Part shown: positions 25,463-34,453 of the stretch, piece after piece | Layout of the letters: each line of letters starts with the position of its first letter | Position numbering within the stretch: position 1 is the stretch's first letter | Origin: Alphaproteobacteria bacterium | GTDB lineage: Bacteria > Pseudomonadota > Alphaproteobacteria > Rhodobacterales > Rhodobacteraceae | DNA length: 64,000 nucleotides | Direction of reading: 5' to 3' | Assembly (NCBI GenBank): GCA_030425185.1 | Contig: JAUIAU010000012.1 | Location: 1-64,000, forward strand | The notes under the pieces: generated by a model | Told to the model about the DNA's origin: nothing | Databases searched by the model: none | Seen by the model: the letters and a program-made list of their open reading frames with translations, nothing else | Made by a program: the position numbers and the translations under genes

Positions 25463-26494
25463 ATGCCCCATCGCACCTTCTTCTGGTTCATCCTGCCCTC
25501 GCTGGTGGCGATGGCGCTGTTCATCGCCTTTCCACTGGTCTCGGTCGTGGCGCAGTCCCTCTTCGTCGAGCATGAACAGGTGCTGATCGAGAGCGAGGTC
25601 TGCGACCCCTTCACCGGCTGCCGCAAGGAACTGACGGTCGATGCCGTCGCCACCGCGCAGCTGCGCGAGGCGCAGCCGCTCGGCCGGTTCAACGGCCTAG
25701 GCACCTACACCGACCTCAACCACCTCGCCTTCGCCGAGGTGGCCGAGGCCTGGCGCACCAGCGAGGGCCTCGTCGACTTCGGCGGCCAGCTGATGAACCT
25801 GCCGTTCTACAAGGCGCTGGCCTTCACCCTGACCTATACCTTCGTCGTGACCCCGCTGGTGATCGTGCTGGGCCTTGCCATCGCGCTGGGGGTCAACGGC
25901 CTGCCCAAGCTCTTCAAGGGACCGACGATCTTCGTCTCGTTGCTGCCGATGATCGTGACACCGCTGATCGGCTCGCTGATCCTGTTCTGGATGATCGACG
26001 CGCGCGGCATCATCGGCTCGTCGCTGCAGGAGCTGACGGGCGATCCGAACCTGTCGCTCAAGGCCTCGCCGGCGCTGACATGGCTGACGCTCATCGTCTA
26101 CGGCGTCTGGCACTCGGCCCCGTTCGGCTTCATCGTCTTCTACGCCGGGCTGCAGACCGTGCCGTCCGAGACGCTGGAGGCCGCGATTGTCGACGGCGCC
26201 AGCCGCTGGGAGCGCATCCGCTACGTGGTCATCCCGCACATGGCGCCGCTCGTGGTCTTCGTCACGCTGATCCAGCTGATGGACAACTTCCGCGTCTTCG
26301 AGCCGATCGTCGGCTTCTCCGCCGCCGCCAACGCCACATCGCTCAGCTACTTCATCTACGCCGACCTGACCGACATCAACGCCCGCTTCGGCTCGGCGGC
26401 GGCGACCTCGGTGCTGACGGTGATCGGCGTCGCGATCCTCCTCGCCCCGGTGCTCGTGCGCACCTGGCGCGACTTCAACCGCAAGAGGGCCTGA
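25463..26494 (+). CDS. ABC transporter permease 1 (MalF-like)
   Basis: 343-residue inner-membrane permease with an N-terminal transmembrane helix (FFWFILPSLVAMALFIAFP), a periplasmic segment containing two cysteines (CDPFTGC), and a core of five helices. The cytoplasmic EAA loop that docks the ATPase is present (EAAIVDGASRWERIRYVVIP). CUT1 family. The stop overlaps the next permease start by one base (TGATG). Confidence 0.9.
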   Translation: MPHRTFFWFILPSLVAMALFIAFPLVSVVAQSLFVEHEQVLIESEVCDPFTGCRKELTVDAVATAQLREAQPLGRFNGLGTYTDLNHLAFAEVAEAWRTSEGLVDFGGQLMNLPFYKALAFTLTYTFVVTPLVIVLGLAIALGVNGLPKLFKGPTIFVSLLPMIVTPLIGSLILFWMIDARGIIGSSLQELTGDPNLSLKASPALTWLTLIVYGVWHSAPFGFIVFYAGLQTVPSETLEAAIVDGASRWERIRYVVIPHMAPLVVFVTLIQLMDNFRVFEPIVGFSAAANATSLSYFIYADLTDINARFGSAAATSVLTVIGVAILLAPVLVRTWRDFNRKRA

Positions 26495-27375
26495 TGTCCG
26501 CAGCCGTGACCCGCCGTCCGCCCGCCGTCGCCCTGATCGCCACCGTCCTGGTCGTTCTCTGGGTCGTTCTCGCCGCCTTCCCCTTCGTCTGGACGGTCTG
26601 GGGCTCGTTCAAGGTGCAGGGCGACTTCTTCTCCAAGGCCGACTGGACCTATGCGCTGACCGGCGTGCGCACCATGGCCGAGACCGGCAGCCCTTTCACC
26701 GGCGCGGGCTACGAGGGCGCCTGGGTCGAGCGCGAGTTCTGGCGCGCGGCGGTCAACACGATGATCGTCGTTGTCTTCACCGTCATCATCTCGCTGACCT
26801 TCGGCACGCTCGGCGGCTATGCGCTGGCCCGGTCGGGCTATCGCTATGCCTTCTGGCTGCTGATGATCGCCCTCGTCTTCAGGGCGATGCCGCATATCAC
26901 GCTGGTCTCGGGCTACCTGCTGCCGTTCTTCGAGTGGAACCTCTGGGGGCACCTGCCCACCGCGATCATCGTGCTGGTGGCGATCAACCAGCCCTTCACG
27001 CTGTGGATGCTGCACTCGTTCTTCCTGAACATCCCGAAAGACCTCGACGAGAGCGCGATGGTCGACGGCTGCACCCGGTTCCAGGCGTTCCGGCACGTCA
27101 TCGTGCCGGTGATGTGGCCCGGGGTGATCACGACCGGCCTCTTCTCGTTCCTGCTGGCCTACAACGACTTCGCGGTGACCGCGACGCTTCTCAGCCAGCA
27201 GAACCAGACCATGGTGCCGAAGATCGCAAGTTTCCTCGGCTCGACGCAGGTCGAGGGCAACGTCATGTTCGCGGTGGCCGCCGTGGTCTCGGCCACCGTG
27301 CCGCTCTTTATCCTGATCCTGTTCTTCCAGCGGCAGATCGTCTCCGGGCTGACCGCAGGTGCCGTGAAAGGCTGA
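26494..27375 (+). CDS. ABC transporter permease 2 (MalG-like)
   Basis: 293-residue permease with six predicted helices and an EAA loop (DESAMVDGCTRFQAFRHVIVP). The start at 26494 is shared with the stop of permease 1 (TGATG). A longer in-frame reading upstream runs through permease 1 in another frame and is rejected. With permease 1, the ATPase at 22833-23888 and the binding protein it forms one importer. Confidence 0.9.
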   Translation: MSAAVTRRPPAVALIATVLVVLWVVLAAFPFVWTVWGSFKVQGDFFSKADWTYALTGVRTMAETGSPFTGAGYEGAWVEREFWRAAVNTMIVVVFTVIISLTFGTLGGYALARSGYRYAFWLLMIALVFRAMPHITLVSGYLLPFFEWNLWGHLPTAIIVLVAINQPFTLWMLHSFFLNIPKDLDESAMVDGCTRFQAFRHVIVPVMWPGVITTGLFSFLLAYNDFAVTATLLSQQNQTMVPKIASFLGSTQVEGNVMFAVAAVVSATVPLFILILFFQRQIVSGLTAGAVKG

Positions 27376-27382
27376 CACTGAA

Positions 27383-28384
27383 ATGGACTTCCGGTCCGAG
27401 AAGGCGCTCGTCCGGGCGCACCATGCCGCGATCGCGGCCGCCACCCCCGACACGATGGCCGAGGCGCTCGCCCGCCACACCGCCCCGCACTGGCACTGGC
27501 GCGGCATGCACCCGTTCGACGAGCGGCACGGGGCCGAGGCCGTCGCGGCGGCCTTCTGGTCACCGCTGACCGCCGCCCTGACGCGGATGCAACGGCGCGA
27601 GGACATCTTCTTCGCCGGGCTGAACGAGATCGACGGGTTCACCGGCCGCTGGGTCGTCTCGATGGGGCACCTGATGGCCCTCTTCGACGCGCCGTGGCTG
27701 GGCATTCGCCCGACGGCCAAGCTGGCCTTCCTGCGCTATGCCGAGTTCCACCGGATCGAGGACGGACGGATCACAGAGACCGCGCAGTTCTTCGACATCC
27801 CGCACCTGATGATCCAGGCCGGGCAGAACCCCTTCCCGCCCGCCACCGGCGCGCATCTGGTCCAGCCCGGGCCGCTGGGACATGGCGGACTGCTCTACGG
27901 CGAGACCGACCCGGAGGAGGGTCGCCGCACTCTCGCCGCGATCAACGCGATGATTTCGGACCTCGGGACGTGGCAGCTGGGCCTGCCGCTGGAAGAGGAA
28001 CTGGCCCGCACCTGGCACGACGACATGCTCTGGTGGGGCCCGGCGGGGGTCGGCGCGACCTACACGATCCCGCGCTATGCCCGCCAGCATTCGGGACCGT
28101 TCCGCGCGGGCTTCCGCGAGCGGACGAAGACCGGCCACCTCGCCCGGCTGGCCGAGGGGCATTTCGGCGGCTTCTTCGGATGGCCCAACTTCACCGCGAT
28201 CCCGACCGGGGGCTTCATGGGCCTTCCCGCCTCCGACAAGCCCGGCGAGTTCCGCGTGGTCGACATCTACCGGCGCGAGGGCGACAAGCTGGCCGAGAAC
28301 TGGATCTTCATCGACATCCTGCACTGCCTCAAGACGCAGGGCCTCGATGTGCTGGGCCGGATGCAGGGGATAAGCGGGGCCTGA
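27383..28384 (+). CDS. SnoaL-like two-domain protein (copy 3 of 3)
   Basis: 333-residue protein with tandem SnoaL/NTF2-like halves (HWHWRGMHPFDERHG in the first, DDMLWWGPAGVGATYTIP in the second) and the terminal GLDVLGRMQG segment shared with copy 2. It lies 7 bp after permease 2 in the transport operon, so it is induced with uptake and may handle the substrate directly after import. The rich His/Trp content of the first half could line a pocket; no catalytic role can be assigned. Confidence 0.75.
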   Translation: MDFRSEKALVRAHHAAIAAATPDTMAEALARHTAPHWHWRGMHPFDERHGAEAVAAAFWSPLTAALTRMQRREDIFFAGLNEIDGFTGRWVVSMGHLMALFDAPWLGIRPTAKLAFLRYAEFHRIEDGRITETAQFFDIPHLMIQAGQNPFPPATGAHLVQPGPLGHGGLLYGETDPEEGRRTLAAINAMISDLGTWQLGLPLEEELARTWHDDMLWWGPAGVGATYTIPRYARQHSGPFRAGFRERTKTGHLARLAEGHFGGFFGWPNFTAIPTGGFMGLPASDKPGEFRVVDIYRREGDKLAENWIFIDILHCLKTQGLDVLGRMQGISGA

Positions 28385-28392
28385 CGCGCCGC

Positions 28393-29340
28393 TCAGCGCA
28401 GGCCGCGTTCGATCCGGTCAAGCGTGCGCATCGTCGGCAACGCGTCCGCGACCGAGCTCTGCGGGGCCCGCCCTTCGCGGATCGCCGCGATGAATTCGCG
28501 GTCGGCCAGTTCCACGCCGTCGTTCGACACGGCAACGCCGCTCAGGTCGATCTGCACCTCGCGCCCGTCATAGAGGTCGTCGTAGCGGGCGAGATACGTG
28601 CCCTTGTCGCAGATGTAGCGGAAGAAGGTCCCGAACGGCCCGTCGTTGTTGAAGCTCAGCGACAGCGTGCAGAGCGCACCGGTGCCTGCCTTCATCACGA
28701 TCCCCATGTCCATGGCGATCCCGAGATCGGGGTGCATCGGGCCCTGCAGCCCGAACGCCCCGGCCACCTCGCCGCCGCCGGTCTGGTGCTGGAACAGGTC
28801 CACGGTGTGGCAGGCGTGGTGCCAGAGCAGGTGATCGGTCCAGGTCCGCGGTTCGCCCTTGGCATTGGTATTGGTGCGCCGGAAGAAGAACGTCTGCACG
28901 TCGAGATGCTGCAGGGTCAGCTCGCCCGCTCGGATCCTGCGGTGGATCCACTGGTGGGACGGGTTGAAGCGGCGGACATGGTCCACCATCGCCACGAGCC
29001 CCGTTTCACGTTGCGCCTGCGCCACCGCCTCGGCATCGGCGAGGCTGTCGGCGATCGGGATCTCGCACAGCACATGCTTGCCCGCCCGCAGCGCCGCGAT
29101 GCTCTGGGCGGCATGCACCTGCGTCGGGGTCGCGAGGATCACGGCATCGACGTCGTCGCGCGCCAGCGCCTCGTCCAGCGACTTCGTGGCGTGACCGATG
29201 CCGCGGGCGGCGGCGAAGGCGTCGATGTCGTCGGGCGGGCCGCCGACGACCGAGGTCACCTGCACCCCCTCGATCCGGGCCAGCGCGTCGAGGTGCTTGG
29301 TTCCGAAGGCGCCGACCGCCCCTGCCACGCATATCCGCAT
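28393..29340 (-). CDS. ligC: 4-carboxy-2-hydroxymuconate-6-semialdehyde dehydrogenase (LigC-like)
   Basis: 315-residue Gfo/Idh/MocA-family enzyme with an N-terminal Rossmann motif (VAGAVGAFGTKHL). The stretches DAVILATPTQVHA, RRFNPSHQWIH, DVQTFFFRR, WTDHLLWHHACHTVD and SLSFNNDGPFGTFFRYICD are those I associate with Sphingobium LigC. That enzyme oxidises the ring-cleavage product of protocatechuate to 2-pyrone-4,6-dicarboxylate with NAD(P)+. The ligAB genes about 1.5 kb away support this specific assignment. It lies downstream of the LysR gene on the same strand and converges with the SnoaL-like gene. Confidence 0.88.
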   Translation of the reverse strand: MRICVAGAVGAFGTKHLDALARIEGVQVTSVVGGPPDDIDAFAAARGIGHATKSLDEALARDDVDAVILATPTQVHAAQSIAALRAGKHVLCEIPIADSLADAEAVAQAQRETGLVAMVDHVRRFNPSHQWIHRRIRAGELTLQHLDVQTFFFRRTNTNAKGEPRTWTDHLLWHHACHTVDLFQHQTGGGEVAGAFGLQGPMHPDLGIAMDMGIVMKAGTGALCTLSLSFNNDGPFGTFFRYICDKGTYLARYDDLYDGREVQIDLSGVAVSNDGVELADREFIAAIREGRAPQSSVADALPTMRTLDRIERGLR

Positions 29341-29428
29341 GTGATGTCTCCCGTCCGGTTTGGTGCGGCTCTAGCACGCAGCGGCCTGTGCGCGCAGTTC
29401 GAAAATCCGCGCCCCGCATTGGCGGATG

Positions 29429-30655
29429 TTATAGCGGCGGTCTGGGCATCGGCTGGTGCGCGGCCCTGCGGATCAGGTCGAGAAACCGCGTCTGCGTGGC
29501 CGTCGGCTGCCAGCCCGCCCGGAAGGTGAACCCGATGTCGAGCGTGCCGTTCTCCAGTTCGATCGGCAGCGGCGCGAGGAACCCGAAGGCGCGTTCGACC
29601 GCGATCTGGTGGTCGGACATGATCGTCACGTAGTCGCCGCGCATCATCAGGCCCCGGATCAGGACCATCGAACTGGACACGATCCGCACCGGGGTGTGCG
29701 GGCGCTGGGGAATACGGAGGTGTTCGAAGAGATACGTGCCGCTCGGCGTCGGCTTCGGCGGCGCGATCCAGGGATAGGCCAGCGTGTCCTCGAGCGTCGG
29801 CCGGGCGGCCTGCCGCAGCGGGTGGTCGCGGGCCGCCACCACATGCAGCCGGTCGCGGAAGAGCGGCTCCTGCACGAGGTCGGGCGCTGGCAGCGGATCG
29901 CGCAGCGCCCCGATCAGGAAATCGAGCGTGCCGAAGCGCAGGTCATGCACCAGCGTCTCGTAGGGCGCGTCGATGCACTGGACCTGCACCGGCCCGACGC
30001 TGTCGCGCAGCAGCCGGTCGATGGCCTCGGGCAGGATGGCGGTGCGCGACAGTGGCATGGCCCCGACGAAGATCCGGGTCGAGTCGCGCCCCATGAGCTC
30101 GCTGACCTCGTATCGGCCCTGCCGCACCTCGCTGGCGGCGAGCCGGACCTGCAGGACGAAGGCCTCGGCCGCGGGGGTCAGCGTGACGCCCCGGCGGACC
30201 GGCTCGAAGAGAGCGATGCCCGCCAGCCGCTCGAGGTCCCGGGTCGCGCGGTGCACGCCCGGCTGAGACACGCCGAGGTGGCGGGCCGCCTGGCTGAAGC
30301 TGCCGGATTCCGCGACGGCCACGAGGGCGCGCAACTGCACCGGCGTCGCCAGCCGGTGAAAGTCGCGCCGGCCGCTGTCGGCCGAGCGCCGCCGCGCCTG
30401 CCGCTCGCCCTCCTTCAGAAGGTCGAGCGCGCGCGCGACCCGGTGCAGGAAGAGCGCGCCCGCCTCGGTCGCGAACATTCCCTCGGGCCGCCGGTCGAAG
30501 AGCGGCGTGCCGAGCGCCCGTTCCATCCCCGCAATCGCCTGCGTCACTGCCGGCTGGGACATGTGGACCCGCCCGGCGGCCACGTTGATGCGCCGGCACT
30601 CGGCGACCTCGCGCAGCGCCTGCAGATGTCGGACATGGGGAAAATCGGCATCCAT
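29429..30655 (-). CDS. LysR-family regulator with two tandem HTH domains
   Basis: 408 residues, about 100 more than a normal LysR protein. The extra length is a second, complete LysR winged HTH: domain 1 spans about 8-67 (AAGRVHMSQPAVTQAIAG) and domain 2 about 105-165 (AARHLGVSQPGVHRATRD). One C-terminal effector-binding domain follows. It is divergent from ligA, with a T-N11-A dyad in between, and is upstream of ligC on its own strand. It probably controls ligAB and ligC in response to protocatechuate or a cleavage product. I chose the start at 30655; an in-frame extension upstream would run through the ligA control region. Confidence 0.88.
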   Translation of the reverse strand: MDADFPHVRHLQALREVAECRRINVAAGRVHMSQPAVTQAIAGMERALGTPLFDRRPEGMFATEAGALFLHRVARALDLLKEGERQARRRSADSGRRDFHRLATPVQLRALVAVAESGSFSQAARHLGVSQPGVHRATRDLERLAGIALFEPVRRGVTLTPAAEAFVLQVRLAASEVRQGRYEVSELMGRDSTRIFVGAMPLSRTAILPEAIDRLLRDSVGPVQVQCIDAPYETLVHDLRFGTLDFLIGALRDPLPAPDLVQEPLFRDRLHVVAARDHPLRQAARPTLEDTLAYPWIAPPKPTPSGTYLFEHLRIPQRPHTPVRIVSSSMVLIRGLMMRGDYVTIMSDHQIAVERAFGFLAPLPIELENGTLDIGFTFRAGWQPTATQTRFLDLIRRAAHQPMPRPPL

Positions 30656-30665
30656 CCTGTGGCAC

Positions 30666-30684
30666 CTATAACAGCGATGAATAG
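30666..30684. promoter_or_regulatory. LysR-type T-N11-A dyad between the regulator gene and ligA
   Basis: CTAT-N11-ATAG, with T at 30669 and A at 30681, fits the LysR consensus T-N11-A. It lies 11 bp upstream of the regulator's ATG and about 115 bp upstream of ligA, so it could serve autorepression and, with further sites toward 30780, activation of ligAB. The rest of the 142-bp spacer shows no other clear repeat. Confidence 0.5.
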
Positions 30685-30797
30685 CGCGGCGCAATCTTCG
30701 GACTCGGCTCCGGGGCCCGTCCGGGCGTAGCCTGCGCGGCAACCGGACCGGGCCCCGACCGCGGCCCCGGCCCGTCCCCGGAGGAGGAGGAACGCCC

Positions 30798-31157
30798 GTG
30801 AACCTCGCGGAATTCGACCACCACGCGCCGATCGACGGCACGACCATCTTCGATGGCACGCAGGCTATGAAGGGCTATGCCCTGAACAAGATGTGCTATT
30901 CGTTCAACGCCGCCGAGGCGCGCGAGGCCTACAAGGCCGATCCCGAGGCCTATTACGACCGCTTCGGCCTGAACGAGGCCCAGAAGCAGGCCTGCAGGGA
31001 CAAGAACGTGCTCGACCTGATCGCGGCGGGTGGCAACATCTACTACCTCGCCAAATTCGCCGGGATCTTCCACCTCGACGTCCAGGACGTCGGGGCCCAG
31101 CAGACCGGGATGACCAAGGACGCCTTCAAGGAAATGCTGCGGAAGGCAGGGGAGTAA
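30798..31157 (+). CDS. ligA: Protocatechuate 4,5-dioxygenase alpha subunit
   Basis: 119-residue small subunit of a type II extradiol dioxygenase (LigA family). The helical segment ALNKMCYSFNAAEAREAY and the stretch KNVLDLIAAGGNIYYLAKFA are typical of this subunit, which closes over the active site of LigB. The start is GTG with an exceptionally strong GGAGGAGGAGG site. It is followed five bases later by ligB. Confidence 0.92.
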   Translation: MNLAEFDHHAPIDGTTIFDGTQAMKGYALNKMCYSFNAAEAREAYKADPEAYYDRFGLNEAQKQACRDKNVLDLIAAGGNIYYLAKFAGIFHLDVQDVGAQQTGMTKDAFKEMLRKAGE

Positions 31158-31162
31158 CCGTC

Positions 31163-32011
31163 ATGGCAACGATCATCGGGGGCCTGACCTCCAGCCACAT
31201 TCCGGCCGTCGGCAACGCCATCGCCAAGGGATTGCAGGACGATCCCTACTGGAAGCCCTTCTTCGACGGCTACCCGCCGATCCGGGACTGGCTCGCCGAT
31301 CACAAGCCGGACGTGGCGATCAACATCTACAACGACCACGGGCTGGGGTTCTTCCTCGACAAGATGCCGACCTTCGCCATCGGGGCGGCGCATGAGTACC
31401 GGAACGAGGACGAGGGCTGGGGCATCCCCCAACTGCCCCCCTTCCCCGGCGACCCTAAGCTGTCGTGGCACATCATCGAGAGCATGGTGGCGCAGGAATT
31501 CGACATCACCTCGTGCCAGGAACTGGCGGTCGATCACGGCTTCACCGTGCCGATGCAGCTGTTCTGGCCGGGCGCGCCGAACAACCCCGACATGCCCCGC
31601 GTCGTGCCGATCAGCGCCAACACGGTGCAGCACCCGATCCCGACGCTGAAGCGCGCGCTCGACTTCGGCAAGGCGCTGCGCCGGGCGCTGCTCAGCTACC
31701 CCGAAGACATCAAGGTGGTGATCCTCGGGACCGGGGGCCTCAGCCACCAGCTCGACGGCACGCGGGCGGGCTTCATCAACAAGGACTTCGACCAGTACTG
31801 CATGGAGAAGATCGTCACCGACCCCGAGGAGCTGACGAAGATCACCCGGATGGAGCTGGTCGAGAAGGCCGGGGCGCAGGGCACCGAATTCCTGATGTGG
31901 ATGATGATGCGCGGCGCGCTGGGGGACAAGGTGACGCCGATCCACGCGAACTACCATATCCCGATCTCGAACACCGGCGCCGGGACGATGATGCTGGAAT
32001 GCGCCGCCTGA
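31163..32011 (+). CDS. ligB: Protocatechuate 4,5-dioxygenase beta subunit
   Basis: 282-residue catalytic subunit of a LigAB-type extradiol dioxygenase. Candidate Fe(II) ligands are a His in LTSSHIPAVG, a His in IYNDHGLGFF and a downstream Glu; the catalytic His is in VLGTGGLSHQLDG. It opens protocatechuate (or a close analogue such as gallate) between C4 and C5 to the semialdehyde that LigC oxidises. Both subunits have normal length. It ends 57 bp before the convergent ppsA, with a shared terminator hairpin. Confidence 0.93.
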   Translation: MATIIGGLTSSHIPAVGNAIAKGLQDDPYWKPFFDGYPPIRDWLADHKPDVAINIYNDHGLGFFLDKMPTFAIGAAHEYRNEDEGWGIPQLPPFPGDPKLSWHIIESMVAQEFDITSCQELAVDHGFTVPMQLFWPGAPNNPDMPRVVPISANTVQHPIPTLKRALDFGKALRRALLSYPEDIKVVILGTGGLSHQLDGTRAGFINKDFDQYCMEKIVTDPEELTKITRMELVEKAGAQGTEFLMWMMMRGALGDKVTPIHANYHIPISNTGAGTMMLECAA

Positions 32012-32034
32012 CCTGAACGCGCCCGACACGCGGT

Positions 32035-32062
32035 ATCGCCCCGACCCGAGGACCGGGGCGAT
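32035..32062. terminator. Bidirectional terminator hairpin between ligB and ppsA
   Basis: ATCGCCCCG / CGGGGCGAT, a 9-bp perfect stem with a 10-base loop, sits in the 57-bp gap between two convergent genes. The run of T is short on both sides, so efficiency is uncertain, but position and symmetry suit a terminator for both. Confidence 0.7.
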
Positions 32063-32068
32063 GCTGTC

Positions 32069-34444
32069 TCAGCCCGCCTCCGCCGCCGCCACGTTGCGCT
32101 TCACGGCGAGGAAGCTGTCCGGCGTGACCGAGATCGAGTCGATCCTCGCTGCCACCAGCAGCCGCGCGAAATCGGGATCGTTCGACGGGGCCTGCCCGCA
32201 TAGCCCGATCTTGCGCCCGGCAGCCCGGGCGCGCGCGATGGCGGTCTCGATCATCCACAGGACCGCCGGGTCGCGCTCGCGGAAGACATGCGCCAGCGCC
32301 TCGCTGTCGCGGTCCACGCCGAGCGTCAGCTGCGTCAGGTCGTTGGAACCGATGGAGAAGCCGTCGAACCGCTCGGCGAACTCGTCGGCGCGGATGACGT
32401 TCGACGGAATCTCCGTCATCACATAGAGTTGCAGCCCGTTCTTGCCGCGCTCCAGGCCGTTCTCGGCCATCACCTCCATGACACGGTCGGCCTCCTCCGG
32501 CGAGCGGCAGAACGGCACCATGACCACGACGTTGTCGAACCCCATCTCCTCGCGCAGCCGCTTCAGGGCGCGGCACTCCAGCGCGAAGCCCGCGCGGTAG
32601 GCGTCGGAGTAGTAGCGCGACGCCCCGCGCAGCCCGATCATCGGGTTTTCTTCCGACGGCTCGTAGAGATGCCCGCCCAGCAGTTCGGCGTACTCGTTCG
32701 ACTTGAAGTCGGACAGCCGCACGATCACCGGGTTCGGATACCAGATCGCCGCGATCCGCCCGAGGCCGCGCGACAGCGTCTCGACGAAATAGGCCTCGCG
32801 GTCGTCGTAGCCCCGCGTCACCCGGTCGAGTGCCGCGCGCAGTTCCGGGTCGGGGATCGAGTCGTAGCCCAGAAGGGCCAGCGGATGCGCCCGGATCACC
32901 GCGTTGATCAGGAATTCCATCCGCGCCAGTCCCACCCCGTCGGCAGGCAGGCGCCACCAGCGCATCGCGGCGGACGGATCGGCCACGTTCAGCATGACCT
33001 TGGTGCGGGTCTCGGGCACGGTGTCGAGGGCAAGCTCCTCGGTCTCGATCCGCCCGATCCCGCCATAAACGATGCCGCGGTCGCCCTCGGCGCAGGACAC
33101 GGTCAGGTCCTGGCCGTCATGCAGAAGCTGCGTCGCGGTGCCGGTGCCCACCACCGCGGGCAGGCCCAGTTCCCGGCTGACGATGGCCGCATGCGACGTG
33201 CGCCCGCCATGGTCGGTCACGATGGCCGCCGCGCGCTTCATGATCGGCACCCAGTCCGGGTCGGTGGTCGAGGTGACCAGCACCGCGCCATCGACGAAAC
33301 GCTCGATATCCGCGGCACTTTCGATCAGGCAGGCACGGCCCGCCGCGGCAGAGTTCCCGACGCTGAGGCCCGTCACCAGCGCCGGTCCCGCAGGCGTGAC
33401 GGTTGCCGAGGTCAGCACGGCCCCGCCGCGCCGCGACTGCACCGTCTCGGGCCGGGCCTGCACGATGAAGAGGTCCCCGGTGATCCCGTCCTTGGCCCAT
33501 TCCATGTCCATCGGCGTGCCGTAATGCGCCTCGATCACGCAGGCCTGCCGGGCAAGGTCGAGGATCTCGGCATCCTCCAGCACGAAGCGCGCGCGCTCGG
33601 CCCGCGAGGTCGGCACGTTGCGGGTCACCGCCTCGCCCGCGCCCCCATAGATCATCTTGATTTCCTTGGCCCCGAGGTCCTTCGCGACGACCGGGTTCAG
33701 CGCGGGCCGGTCCACGAACGGCTTGAAGACCTGGTACTCGTCGGGGTCCACGGCCCCCTGTACGACATTCTCGCCAAGGCCCCACGCCGCCGAGATCAGC
33801 ACGAAGCGGTCGCAGCCGGTCTCGGTGTCGATGGAGAACATTACGCCCGATCCCGCGAGGTCCGAGCGGACCATCATCTGCACCCCCACCGACAGCGCGA
33901 CGTCCTCGTGGTCGTAGCCCTGGATCTGGCGGTAGGTGATCGCCCGGTCGGTAAAGAGGGACGCGTAGCAGCGGCGGCAGGCGGCCAGCAGGGCGGCCTC
34001 GCCGGTGACGTTCAGGAAGGTCTCCTGCTGGCCTGCGAAACTGGCGTCGGGAAGGTCCTCGGCAGTCGCGCTCGACCGGACCGCGACCGAGAGCGTGTCC
34101 TGCCCCAGCCGCTCGCCCAGCGCGCGATAGGCGGCGCGGATCGCCTCGGCCGTGGCGGCGGGCCAGTGACCGGCTTCGACGGCGCGGCGCAGGGTGCGCC
34201 CGGCCTCCTGAAGCGTGATCCGATGCTCGGCCAGCGCGGCCATCGTGTCCCGGATCACCGGACCAAGGCCGTTCTCGGCGATGAAGGCGCGGTAGGCATC
34301 CGAGGTCGTGGCGAACCCCGGCGGCACCCGGATGCCCTTCGGGCCCAGCGTGGCGATCATCTCGCCCAGCGAGGCGTTCTTGCCCCCGACCCGCGCGACG
34401 TCCCCGCGCCTCAGGTTCTCGAACCAGATCAGGTGTTCCGCCAT
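32069..34444 (-). CDS. ppsA: Phosphoenolpyruvate synthase
   Basis: 791-residue PEP synthase, which converts pyruvate, ATP and water to PEP, AMP and phosphate. The N-terminal nucleotide-grasp domain begins GGKNASLGEM and contains SVAVRSSATAEDLPDASFAGQQ. The central swivelling domain has the phosphorylated His in GGRTSHAAIVSRELGLPAV. The C-terminal PEP-binding barrel has EFLINAVIRAHP, GSNDLTQLTLGVDRDS and the catalytic Cys in GLCGQAPS. Length is normal for PpsA. The gene has its own leader with a GAGGGG site, a flanking palindrome and a Crp/Fnr-type box. It would feed gluconeogenesis from the organic acids produced by the aromatic pathways. Confidence 0.95.
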   Translation of the reverse strand: MAEHLIWFENLRRGDVARVGGKNASLGEMIATLGPKGIRVPPGFATTSDAYRAFIAENGLGPVIRDTMAALAEHRITLQEAGRTLRRAVEAGHWPAATAEAIRAAYRALGERLGQDTLSVAVRSSATAEDLPDASFAGQQETFLNVTGEAALLAACRRCYASLFTDRAITYRQIQGYDHEDVALSVGVQMMVRSDLAGSGVMFSIDTETGCDRFVLISAAWGLGENVVQGAVDPDEYQVFKPFVDRPALNPVVAKDLGAKEIKMIYGGAGEAVTRNVPTSRAERARFVLEDAEILDLARQACVIEAHYGTPMDMEWAKDGITGDLFIVQARPETVQSRRGGAVLTSATVTPAGPALVTGLSVGNSAAAGRACLIESAADIERFVDGAVLVTSTTDPDWVPIMKRAAAIVTDHGGRTSHAAIVSRELGLPAVVGTGTATQLLHDGQDLTVSCAEGDRGIVYGGIGRIETEELALDTVPETRTKVMLNVADPSAAMRWWRLPADGVGLARMEFLINAVIRAHPLALLGYDSIPDPELRAALDRVTRGYDDREAYFVETLSRGLGRIAAIWYPNPVIVRLSDFKSNEYAELLGGHLYEPSEENPMIGLRGASRYYSDAYRAGFALECRALKRLREEMGFDNVVVMVPFCRSPEEADRVMEVMAENGLERGKNGLQLYVMTEIPSNVIRADEFAERFDGFSIGSNDLTQLTLGVDRDSEALAHVFRERDPAVLWMIETAIARARAAGRKIGLCGQAPSNDPDFARLLVAARIDSISVTPDSFLAVKRNVAAAEAG

Positions 34445-34453
34445 CGTCCCCTC

